This document shows positions 1-5,438 of a DNA stretch of 8,616 nucleotides, one piece after another. The notes below the pieces were generated by a model. It was not told where the DNA came from, did not search any database, and saw nothing but the letters and a program-made list of their open reading frames with translations. Origin of the DNA: an uncultured Roseburia sp. GTDB taxonomy: Bacteria; Bacillota; Clostridia; Lachnospirales; Lachnospiraceae. Position 1 is the stretch's first letter. Each line of letters opens with the position of its first letter. Where the stretch lies: assembly GCA_947070915.1 (NCBI GenBank), contig CAMTDY010000123.1, positions 1 through 8,616 of the forward strand. The letters are read 5' to 3'. Position numbers and translations under genes: made by a program.

Positions 1-47
1 CCCCACGAGCCTTATCGTCGGCAGCGTCAGATGTGTATAAGAGACAG
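1..47 (+). other. Illumina Nextera i5 index plus Read 1 transposase adapter (non-biological)
   Basis: Positions 15-47 match the 33-base Nextera Read 1 adapter exactly, starting TCGTCGGCAGCGTC and ending with the 19-base mosaic end AGATGTGTATAAGAGACAG. The eight bases before it (7-14, GAGCCTTA) sit where the i5 index belongs and, from memory, equal a Nextera XT index (S521). Positions 4-6 (CAC) fit the end of the P5 oligo, with errors in 1-3. This is untrimmed library adapter, so genomic sequence starts at about 48 and position 1 is a true contig end. Confidence 0.96.
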
Positions 48-132
48 GTTATAAAATGTCCGGCAAAAGGAAAATTTACAGTAAATACAGTAAGATCATT
101 TCTTTTCAAGTAAAATAATCAAATTTCTTGAT

Positions 133-159
133 AAATAGGGCGCACCAGGCGCCCTATTT
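133..159 (+). terminator. Perfect 11-bp stem-loop upstream of the propeller gene (terminator-like)
   Basis: AAATAGGGCGC (133-143) pairs perfectly with GCGCCCTATTT (149-159) around the 5-base loop ACCAG. The core GGGCGC/GCGCCC is strong and the 3' arm ends in TATTT, but there is no long T tract afterwards (GTGAAAG). It may terminate a gene lost beyond the contig start, or form a 5' leader hairpin of the gene at 197. The rest of 48-196 is AT-rich, with a possible -10-like TAAAAT at 111-116 but no convincing -35. Confidence 0.5.
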
Positions 160-196
160 GTGAAAGATCTGAAGGAAAAGACAAAGGAGACCAACC

Positions 197-1873
197 ATGA
201 AACAAATATTATCCTTTCTGCTGATCGTCACTCTCTTTCTGATCCCCTGTTCCAGCGCCTATGCCTGGACTTCTTTCCGAAATGAAGAGGGGCGGTCCGG
301 AGCCAATACCATCCACGCTGCCACGCCGATTGACACAAATACCACCGGGCCGAGATGGAAAAAAAGATTTTCACAGAGTATGGGGCCTGTTATGAATTCG
401 ACTCCTGTCATAACAGAAAAAAATATCTACATCGTAAGTAAAGATGTTCTGTATAAGACAGACAAAGAGGGGGCAGTCCTCTCGACGCTACAGCTCTTTG
501 CCTCCATGAATTCCATGTGCTATATGGCTTCCGACGGAAAAAACCTATACATCCCCCTGGGAGGGGGACTCCTGCAGTGTGTCGATATGGACACCATGAC
601 CTCTGTCTGGACCAGCGAATCCTTCGGCGGCCAGTCCCTGACCACCGTATACATTCATAATGGTCTGGTCTACGCCGGCACCACCAGCGGAGATGGATCC
701 GAGGGCTGCTATTACTGTGTCGGGGCAGAGGATGGAAAAACCCGGTGGAACTATCAAAATGAAACATCCCCCTGCGGTTACTACTGGAGCGGCGCCGTCT
801 CAGCTGCATTTCCTGCCGGAGAATGCCTTTTATTTGGCGGCGACAATGGCATACTGGTCTCCCACAGTCTGGACAGTGACCAGATATATGACACTTTGGA
901 TCTCTCTTCCATCACTGGCTCTAAGGGGAAGATCCGTGCCGGGATCACATATGACGCCGAAACCGATGCTTTCTATACTACCTCCAATAATGGATATCTG
1001 TACCAGATACGCATGGGCGGAAATGGGAAATTTGACGGGGTAAACTCTGTTTTTTTGGGAGATTCCGCTGATAAAACAGTCAACTGCACCAGCACTCCCA
1101 CGATTTACAACGGCAGGATTTATGTCTGCAGTTATTACGACAACGCCGGCCGCATCAGCGTCATCGATGCCGAAACTATGCATACCATCTATACTGCCGC
1201 CACTGGCAGGGCGGATATTAAGTCCTCTCCCCTCGTATCCACCGGCTATGCCACGGAGGAAAACCATCACCAGGTCTATGTATATTTTACCCAGAATACC
1301 GTACCAGGGGGGATATATTATATTGAAGACAGCTCGGCCGCTGAATCAGCAGATATAAAAACCTTGTACGAGCCAAAAAACAATCCCCAGTTCTGTCTGC
1401 ACAGCCTGGCGGCAGACGCAGATGGGACCTTGTATTATTCCAATGATTCCGGTACTTTTTTTGCGGTCCACGAGGGCTTTGCCTCTGGCGATATCCTGCC
1501 ATCCCCCTCTCCCACTGCCCCTGCCGATCTGCCGGCCGGTTCCATGGTTTCCCCTGCCACGCCAGCTGCTTCCACACAACAGACATCTCCTGGTACCGCA
1601 GCAAAGAAAAAAATTCGTCCCGGCAAACCATCCAAAATTAAAATAACAAAGAAAAAAAAGAACCGGGGGAAATATAAGGTTACTCTTTCCTGGAAAAAGG
1701 GAGACCACTCAAAAAAGACACAGATCAAAATAAAAGGCAAAAAACTGAAAACCCTCTCCGGCACCAAATACACGCTGTCACTCAAAAAGGGAGTCCACAC
1801 CATCCTTCTATATGGTTATATCTCCCCCTCACAAAAGAGCTCTGCCGCCAGAATACGCTTCCGTGTATCCTGA
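197..1873 (+). CDS. Secreted PQQ-like (BamB-type) beta-propeller protein with Lys-rich C-terminal domain
   Basis: This 558-residue protein begins with a clear Sec signal peptide: MKQ, a hydrophobic core at residues 4-16, and a likely cleavage site after AYA at residue 23. The mature N-terminus WTSFRNEEGRSG is typical of PQQ-like propellers. Residues about 60-430 hold repeating blade signatures, for example STPVI..KNIYIVS, LYIPLGGGLLQCVDMDT, GLVYAGTTSGDG, GCYYCVGAEDGKTRWNY, STPTIYNGRIYVCSYYD and GRISVIDAET, which is the WD-like PQQ/BamB repeat pattern. Residues about 433-468 form a Pro/Ser/Thr/Ala linker. Residues 477-558 form a very lysine-rich, probably beta-sandwich (Fn3-like) domain. There is no LPXTG motif or final transmembrane helix, so retention at the wall, if any, would be non-covalent. 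The start is supported by the Shine-Dalgarno AAAGGAG at 183-189. Function is unknown; a scaffold, ligand-binding or envelope role is inference. It has no cofactor gene nearby and converges on the next gene. Confidence 0.85.
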   Translation: MKQILSFLLIVTLFLIPCSSAYAWTSFRNEEGRSGANTIHAATPIDTNTTGPRWKKRFSQSMGPVMNSTPVITEKNIYIVSKDVLYKTDKEGAVLSTLQLFASMNSMCYMASDGKNLYIPLGGGLLQCVDMDTMTSVWTSESFGGQSLTTVYIHNGLVYAGTTSGDGSEGCYYCVGAEDGKTRWNYQNETSPCGYYWSGAVSAAFPAGECLLFGGDNGILVSHSLDSDQIYDTLDLSSITGSKGKIRAGITYDAETDAFYTTSNNGYLYQIRMGGNGKFDGVNSVFLGDSADKTVNCTSTPTIYNGRIYVCSYYDNAGRISVIDAETMHTIYTAATGRADIKSSPLVSTGYATEENHHQVYVYFTQNTVPGGIYYIEDSSAAESADIKTLYEPKNNPQFCLHSLAADADGTLYYSNDSGTFFAVHEGFASGDILPSPSPTAPADLPAGSMVSPATPAASTQQTSPGTAAKKKIRPGKPSKIKITKKKKNRGKYKVTLSWKKGDHSKKTQIKIKGKKLKTLSGTKYTLSLKKGVHTILLYGYISPSQKSSAARIRFRVS

Positions 1874-1882
1874 CGGCAGAGC
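1839..1882. terminator. Putative stem-loop terminator at the convergent gene ends
   Basis: GCTCTGCCG (1839-1847) and CGGCAGAGC (1874-1882) are perfect 9-base inverted repeats around a 26-base loop. The loop itself can fold further (ATAC with GTAT). The structure straddles the stop codon of the propeller gene and the 15-base gap before the stop of the minus-strand gene. On the minus strand it is followed by TCTTTTG, and on the plus strand only by a scattered T/C stretch, so it fits termination of the minus gene slightly better. The long loop makes it less than canonical. Confidence 0.4.
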
Positions 1883-1888
1883 CGGACA

Positions 1889-2434
1889 TCATTCTTCTGT
1901 TTCCTCACTGTCTGAGCCCTCTGAGGAATCCCCGGATCCCTCACTAGAAGTATGATCGGAAGAGATGGAAACACTGACTCCATCCTCCTCCTGCATTTTT
2001 TCCAACAGGCTCTTGTGTTTTTTCGGTTTTACATTCTGTACAGCCATCATCTTCGCTTTCAAATAAAGATCGCTGTTATAACGGAATAAAAAATTCTCAT
2101 CCTTTGGCGGCACTTTCTCCCCTTTCATGATACGCCTCGCGATGGCAAGAGCGCGGGCAAGGGCACCATAAGAATTCTTCTTTTTCTTCTTCGCCTTCTG
2201 GGTCTTCTGTGCCATCTGTTTCCTTTTCTCATTCATTTTCTGATAAGCCCTGGCAAGAGCCTTTCCTTCTTCTGACAGCTCTGCCGCATCTGTATATTTC
2301 TTTGAATCTCCCTTTTTACCCTGGCTTCCCTGGATCGCTGGCTTCCTTTTCGTATTCCCATGCCTCTGGCTCTGATCATCCACTTTCAGCATCCCAGGCT
2401 GCTCTTTGTATTCCGTCCGATCTGTAACCTTCAT
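1889..2434 (-). CDS. Small charged hypothetical protein with basic centre and acidic Ser-rich tail
   Basis: I do not recognise this 181-residue protein. It has no signal peptide or membrane segment, so it is probably cytoplasmic. Residues 24-50 are polar and basic. Residues 52-86 look like a charged amphipathic helix (LSEEGKALARAYQKMNEKRK) running into a KKKKKN patch. Residues 88-130 (YGALARALAIARRIMKGEKVPPKDENFLFRYN, then DLYLKAKMMA) look like the most structured, probably helical, core. Residues 153-181 are an acidic, serine-rich disordered tail ending SDSEETEE. The strong charge segregation suggests a protein- or nucleic-acid-interacting adaptor, but that is inference. The start ATG has only a distant Shine-Dalgarno (AAGGA about 11 bases upstream). 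It lies 121 bp downstream of the lipoprotein gene on the same strand and converges on the propeller gene. Confidence 0.7.
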   Translation of the reverse strand: MKVTDRTEYKEQPGMLKVDDQSQRHGNTKRKPAIQGSQGKKGDSKKYTDAAELSEEGKALARAYQKMNEKRKQMAQKTQKAKKKKKNSYGALARALAIARRIMKGEKVPPKDENFLFRYNSDLYLKAKMMAVQNVKPKKHKSLLEKMQEEDGVSVSISSDHTSSEGSGDSSEGSDSEETEE

Positions 2435-2501
2435 CTTCTATCACATCCTTGTTCTGACACCAGGCATCCAAAACCATTCCTGGTATCAAAGTCTTAGGGC
2501 A

Positions 2502-2530
2502 ATTCCATTTACCCATGTAAATAATCTCAA
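2502..2530 (-). promoter_or_regulatory. Possible sigma-A-type promoter of the charged hypothetical gene
   Basis: On the minus strand TTGAGA (2530-2525, five of six matches to -35) is separated by exactly 17 bases from TGGAAT (2507-2502, four of six matches to -10). It lies about 68 bases upstream of the ATG at 2434. The spacer contains the small palindrome TTTAC-ATGG-GTAAA. This would let the hypothetical gene be transcribed independently of the lipoprotein gene. The weak -10 keeps this tentative. Confidence 0.3.
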
Positions 2531-2555
2531 TATATATATCGGACGATAGAAAAAA

Positions 2556-3557
2556 TTATTTAGCTTTCGGAGCTTTGCTGGCAAATTCCGTATTTACCAG
2601 CTCCTCATAAGAAACCCGGCTGCTGAGTTCTCCACCGGATTCCAGAATATCCTGTAAAAGCTCAAAACTCTCCTTTTCAAATACAAGATCATCTTTCCAG
2701 GTTCCCTGGTCATAATACCGTTCTACTATAGTAGTCAGTGTGTCCCTCTCCGTCTCTTTGAACTGGGGCTGGATCACTTCCGCAATCTCCTGCGGTGTGT
2801 GGCTTTTCACAAAATCCATCCCTTTCTGAAGAGCATTGGTAAATTTCTGGATGGTGTCTGCATTTTTCTTAATATAACTTTCCTTGGCAGAATAAGCAGT
2901 ATAGGGAACCATTCCGCTGTCCACTCCGAGAGAGGCTACCACAACTCCCTTCTTTTCTTTTTCCAGGGAAGCTGCAAAGGGTTCAAATTCCACTGAGTAA
3001 TCTCCCTGTCCCGAAGCAAACGCTTCTGCGGTAAGTCCAAAATCAATATTCTGTACCATTTTCAAATCCTTCTGGGGATCCATGTTATTCTTCTTTAGTA
3101 TGTATTCAAACACCATCTGCGGCATACCGCCCTTCCTTCCTGCCAGTACTGTTTTCCCTTTCAGTTTATCCCAGGTAAAATCCTCATCCGCTTTTCTTGC
3201 CACCAGAAAATTGCCGGCACGCTGTGTCAGCTGGGCAAAGTTGACAATTCTTTCTCCCGATCCCTCATTAAACACATAGATCGATGCCTCTGATCCCATA
3301 AATCCAATGTCCGCCTCTCCTGACAGCACCGCTGTCATCACATTATCGGCGCCGGAACCATTGACCAGTTTTACATCCAGTCCTTCCTCTTTGAAATAAC
3401 CTTTCTCAATAGCCACATACTGGGGAGCATAGAAAATGGAATGCGCCACTTCATTCAGTGTGATGGCCGTCATCCCTTCCTCCTCCTTTTTTGCGCAGCT
3501 ACACAGAGAAAGTACCAGCAGAGAAAAAATCAGCGCCAGAACCACGATTTTTTTCAT
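2556..3557 (-). CDS. ABC transporter substrate-binding lipoprotein, NMT1/THI5-like (SsuA/ThiY) family
   Basis: The 333-residue protein starts with a lipoprotein signal: MKK, a hydrophobic stretch at residues 4-18, then the lipobox LCSC with lipidated Cys21. It should therefore be anchored outside the membrane. The mature part has the NMT1/THI5-like periplasmic-binding fold: LNEVAHSIFYAPQYVAIEKGYFKEEGL near residues 33-60, VMTAVLSGEADIGFMGSEA, then DKLKGKTVLAGRKGGMPQMVFEYILKK, and a second lobe with AEAFASGQGDYSVEFEPFAASLE. This family binds pyrimidine thiamine precursors (ThiY), sulfonates, nitrate-like or riboflavin-type ligands, and the ligand cannot be settled by eye. The YAPQYVAIEKGYFKEEGL pattern and the thiamine operon in the window make a thiamine-precursor role reasonable. 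No permease or ATPase gene is adjacent, which is odd for an ABC system. The start is supported by AGGAGGA (3569-3563). Confidence 0.88.
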   Translation of the reverse strand: MKKIVVLALIFSLLVLSLCSCAKKEEEGMTAITLNEVAHSIFYAPQYVAIEKGYFKEEGLDVKLVNGSGADNVMTAVLSGEADIGFMGSEASIYVFNEGSGERIVNFAQLTQRAGNFLVARKADEDFTWDKLKGKTVLAGRKGGMPQMVFEYILKKNNMDPQKDLKMVQNIDFGLTAEAFASGQGDYSVEFEPFAASLEKEKKGVVVASLGVDSGMVPYTAYSAKESYIKKNADTIQKFTNALQKGMDFVKSHTPQEIAEVIQPQFKETERDTLTTIVERYYDQGTWKDDLVFEKESFELLQDILESGGELSSRVSYEELVNTEFASKAPKAK

Positions 3558-3568
3558 TCTCTTCCTCC

Positions 3569-3586
3569 TAGCCCGTTAAAGGGCTA
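3569..3586 (-). promoter_or_regulatory. Leader hairpin touching the lipoprotein ribosome-binding site
   Basis: TAGCCC (minus 3586-3581) pairs with GGGCTA (3574-3569) around the loop TTTAAC, giving a perfect 6-bp stem. The final bases of the 3' arm are also the first bases of the Shine-Dalgarno TAGGAGGA, so the hairpin abuts and slightly overlaps the ribosome-binding site. Read on the plus strand, the same hairpin is followed by a pyrimidine-rich TTTCTTTCCTTTTTCT, resembling a terminator for transcription running out of the lipoprotein gene in antisense. Confidence 0.35.
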
Positions 3587-3644
3587 TTTCTTTCCTTTTT
3601 CTATGAATATATGACAAAAAATGAGTGTGGTGCAGGTCTTTTTG

Positions 3645-3653
3645 TGTTATGAT
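3645..3653 (+). promoter_or_regulatory. Extended -10 promoter of the sirtuin gene
   Basis: TGTTATGAT at 3645-3653 contains a TATGAT -10 element (five of six) preceded by the extended -10 dinucleotide TG. There is no good -35 at 16-18 bases upstream, which is common for extended -10 promoters. It lies 34 bases before the ATG at 3688. The same divergent region carries a weak minus-strand TATATT (3611-3606) that could serve the lipoprotein gene. Confidence 0.5.
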
Positions 3654-3687
3654 AGAAACAAAGGAAAATTTAAGGGAGGATTTTTAA

Positions 3688-4404
3688 ATGAATGAAATAG
3701 AACAATTGAAGCAATGGATCGACGAAAGTGATAATATCGTATTTTTTGGAGGCGCCGGTGTCTCCACCGAGAGTCATATTCCTGATTTCCGCAGTGTAGA
3801 CGGACTATATAACCAGCAGTATGATTTCCCGCCGGAGACCATTTTAAGCCATAGTTTTTTTACAAGGAATACGGAGGAATTTTATCGTTTCTACTGGGAC
3901 AAAATGATCTTTGAAGATGCGGAGCCAAATCCTGCCCACAAAGCACTGGCAAACCTTGAAAAAATGGGCAAACTCAAAGCTGTCATCACCCAGAATATTG
4001 ATGGTCTGCATCAGAAAGCGGGAAGCAGGGAAGTTCTGGAACTGCATGGATCTGTCCTGCGCAATTACTGTATGTCCTGTAGAAAATTTTACGGGCTGAA
4101 GGATATTCTCCCACAAAAGGGAATTCCCAAATGCAGCTGTGGCGGCACCATCAAGCCGGATGTGGTACTCTATGAAGAGGGTCTGGATTCTTATATTTTG
4201 GAAAAATCCATCTCCTATATCCAAAATGCAGATGTCCTGATCATAGGAGGCACCTCTCTCGCCGTCTATCCCGCCGCCGGACTGATTGACTACTACCGGG
4301 GTAATAAGCTGGTTCTGATCAACAAATCCAAAACCAGCCGCAACGCCCACGCAGATTTGGAGATCAATGGGGCGATCGGTGAAACCCTTGGGGTTTTTGC
4401 TTGA
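3688..4404 (+). CDS. NAD-dependent protein deacetylase, Sir2 family (sirtuin, class U-like)
   Basis: Sirtuins remove acyl groups from protein lysines using NAD+, giving nicotinamide and O-acyl-ADP-ribose. This 238-residue protein has the full bacterial core: the NAD motif GAGVSTESHIPDFR (22-35), TQNIDGLHQKAG (101-112), catalytic His120 in LELHGSV, a zinc site from C128-x2-C131 and C149-x-C151, and GGTSLAVYPAA near the C-terminal part. It resembles the Thermotoga-type Sir2 more than E. coli CobB. The CobB/SIRT5 Tyr-x-x-Arg pair that recognises succinyl-lysine appears as Tyr66-x-x-Tyr69, so deacetylation rather than desuccinylation is predicted. One oddity is His30 where SGIPDFR normally has Gly. 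The start has a good Shine-Dalgarno (AAGGGAGGA, 3672-3680). It is divergent from the lipoprotein gene and appears to be its own transcription unit, with no partner acetyltransferase nearby. Confidence 0.95.
   Translation: MNEIEQLKQWIDESDNIVFFGGAGVSTESHIPDFRSVDGLYNQQYDFPPETILSHSFFTRNTEEFYRFYWDKMIFEDAEPNPAHKALANLEKMGKLKAVITQNIDGLHQKAGSREVLELHGSVLRNYCMSCRKFYGLKDILPQKGIPKCSCGGTIKPDVVLYEEGLDSYILEKSISYIQNADVLIIGGTSLAVYPAAGLIDYYRGNKLVLINKSKTSRNAHADLEINGAIGETLGVFA
4382..4398 (+). terminator. Small terminator-like hairpin inside the last sirtuin codons
   Basis: AAACCC (4382-4387) pairs with GGGTTT (4391-4396) around the loop TTG, and a run of five T (4394-4398) follows directly. It lies within the last codons of the sirtuin gene, whose stop is at 4402-4404. 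The stem is only six pairs with a three-base loop, so termination would be weak. Confidence 0.35.
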
Positions 4405-4421
4405 AAGAATATTTTATTTGT

Positions 4422-4458
4422 GATAGACTTACTCATGAAAGTTTGTTACAAGATAGAC
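4422..4458 (+). repeat. Paired GATAGAC direct repeats upstream of metA
   Basis: GATAGAC occurs at 4422-4428 and again at 4452-4458, exactly 30 bases apart (about three helical turns), each followed by TTA or ATTA. The second copy abuts the -10 element of metA. The spacing would suit a regulator binding one face of the DNA, but no regulator is known to me for this motif. Confidence 0.3.
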
Positions 4459-4460
4459 AT

Positions 4461-4466
4461 TATAAT
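4461..4466 (+). promoter_or_regulatory. Consensus -10 element of the metA promoter
   Basis: TATAAT at 4461-4466 is a perfect sigma-A -10 box, 57 bases before the metA ATG. No good -35 is seen 16-18 bases upstream (4437-4443 reads GAAAGTT), so an activator may be needed. No S-box (SAM riboswitch) or T-box fits in the 119-base gap. Confidence 0.5.
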
Positions 4467-4523
4467 AGGATGTAGGACAGAGCAAAAAGACATACCGTCG
4501 ACTTTGCAGAAAAGAGGTAAATT

Positions 4524-5438
4524 ATGCCGATCAGGATTCCCAACTCTCTGCCAGCCACAGAGATACTGGAAAAGGAAAATATATTTGTAATGACGGAACA
4601 TCGTGCCATACATCAGGATATCCGTCCTTTGAGCGTACTCATACTGAATCTGATGCCCACCAAGATCGTAACGGAAACCCAGCTACTGCGTAAGCTGTCA
4701 AATTCTCCGCTACAGGTTGAAGTAGAATTTTTAAAGACCGCCAGTTATATTCCACAGCACACGGACCCTACCCATCTAGATACATTTTACACCACCTTTG
4801 ATGAAGTCATGGACCGTAAATTTGACGGTATGATCATCACCGGTGCGCCACTGGACTACATTGCTTTTGAGGACGTGGGATATTGGAAGGAAGTGTGCCG
4901 GATCATGGAGTGGTGCAAAACCCATGTGCATTCCACCCTTCATCTTTGCTGGGGGGCCTTTGCCGCTCTGTATTATTATTATGGCATAAATAAAATAGAC
5001 CTCCCCCAGAAATTATCCGGCGTCTACGAGCACACCGTTGTAAAGAAAAACTCCCCTCTCTTCCGCGGCTTTGACGACATTTTCTACGCACCACAGTCAC
5101 GGGCCACCAGTGTAAAAACAGAAGACATTCTGTCAGTGGAAGACCTTGAACTGATGGCCGTCTCGGAAGAAGCCGGCGCTACGATCATTAAAACCACAGA
5201 CAGCCGTCATTTCTTTATGACCTGTCACCCAGAGTACGACGCCGACACCCTGGCCAGGGAATATTTCAGAGATTCAGAAAAGGGACTGAATCCGAATATT
5301 CCCTGTAACTATTTCCCTGATGACGATCCCTCCCAGGCACCGGTGGTGCGCTGGCGCTCCACGGGACAGCTGATCTTTTCTAACTGGCTCAATTATTATG
5401 TGTATCAAAGTACACCCTATGATATTACTGACGTATAG
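4524..5438 (+). CDS. metA: Homoserine O-acyltransferase (probably O-acetyltransferase), MetA family
   Basis: MetA acylates homoserine as the first committed step of methionine synthesis in the cytoplasm. This 304-residue protein is full length for the family, from MPIRIPNSLPA to LNYYVYQSTPYDI. The catalytic residues are in register with the standard numbering: Cys142 in HLCWGA, His235 and Glu237 in CHPEYD, with Lys47, Lys163, Ser192 and Arg249 also present. Residue 111, which decides acyl-CoA choice (Glu for acetyl, Gly for succinyl), is Asp here (GAPLD). An acidic residue favours acetyl-CoA. Other normally conserved sites differ: Phe146 for Gln in CWGAQAAL, Gln191 for His and Ser196 for Glu in PHSRxTEV, and Cys234 for Gly in TGHPEYD. 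The start has AAAGAGG at 4511-4517. The 3' end overlaps the convergent tenI-like gene by 14 bases. Confidence 0.94.
   Translation: MPIRIPNSLPATEILEKENIFVMTEHRAIHQDIRPLSVLILNLMPTKIVTETQLLRKLSNSPLQVEVEFLKTASYIPQHTDPTHLDTFYTTFDEVMDRKFDGMIITGAPLDYIAFEDVGYWKEVCRIMEWCKTHVHSTLHLCWGAFAALYYYYGINKIDLPQKLSGVYEHTVVKKNSPLFRGFDDIFYAPQSRATSVKTEDILSVEDLELMAVSEEAGATIIKTTDSRHFFMTCHPEYDADTLAREYFRDSEKGLNPNIPCNYFPDDDPSQAPVVRWRSTGQLIFSNWLNYYVYQSTPYDITDV

Noticed and set aside
830..1270. Minus-strand open frame of 146 codons opposite the propeller gene
   Set aside because: Gly/Ile-rich antisense translation of the propeller repeats, with no ribosome-binding site or independent support.
1489..1873. Sortase-anchored surface protein
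   Set aside because: No LPXTG-like motif, hydrophobic C-terminal helix or charged tail follows the Lys-rich domain; the protein ends RIRFRVS.
2455..2486. Stem GATACCAGG/CCTGGTGTC upstream of the charged hypothetical gene
   Set aside because: A nine-pair stem with one G-U wobble and a 14-base loop is visible on the minus strand, but it has no T tract and no match to a regulatory family I know, so it is not called as a feature.
2540..2580. Rho-independent terminator after the lipoprotein gene
   Set aside because: A run of six T follows the stop on the minus strand, but the only stem before it is AGCT-CCGAA-AGCT, four pairs, too weak to call.
3844..4350. Minus-strand open frame of 168 codons opposite the sirtuin
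   Set aside because: The sirtuin on the other strand has every catalytic and zinc motif; this frame has no recognisable feature or ribosome-binding site.
4405..4523. SAM riboswitch (S-box) or methionine T-box before metA
   Set aside because: The gap is 119 bases including promoter and ribosome-binding site, and shows none of the conserved stems or terminator expected.
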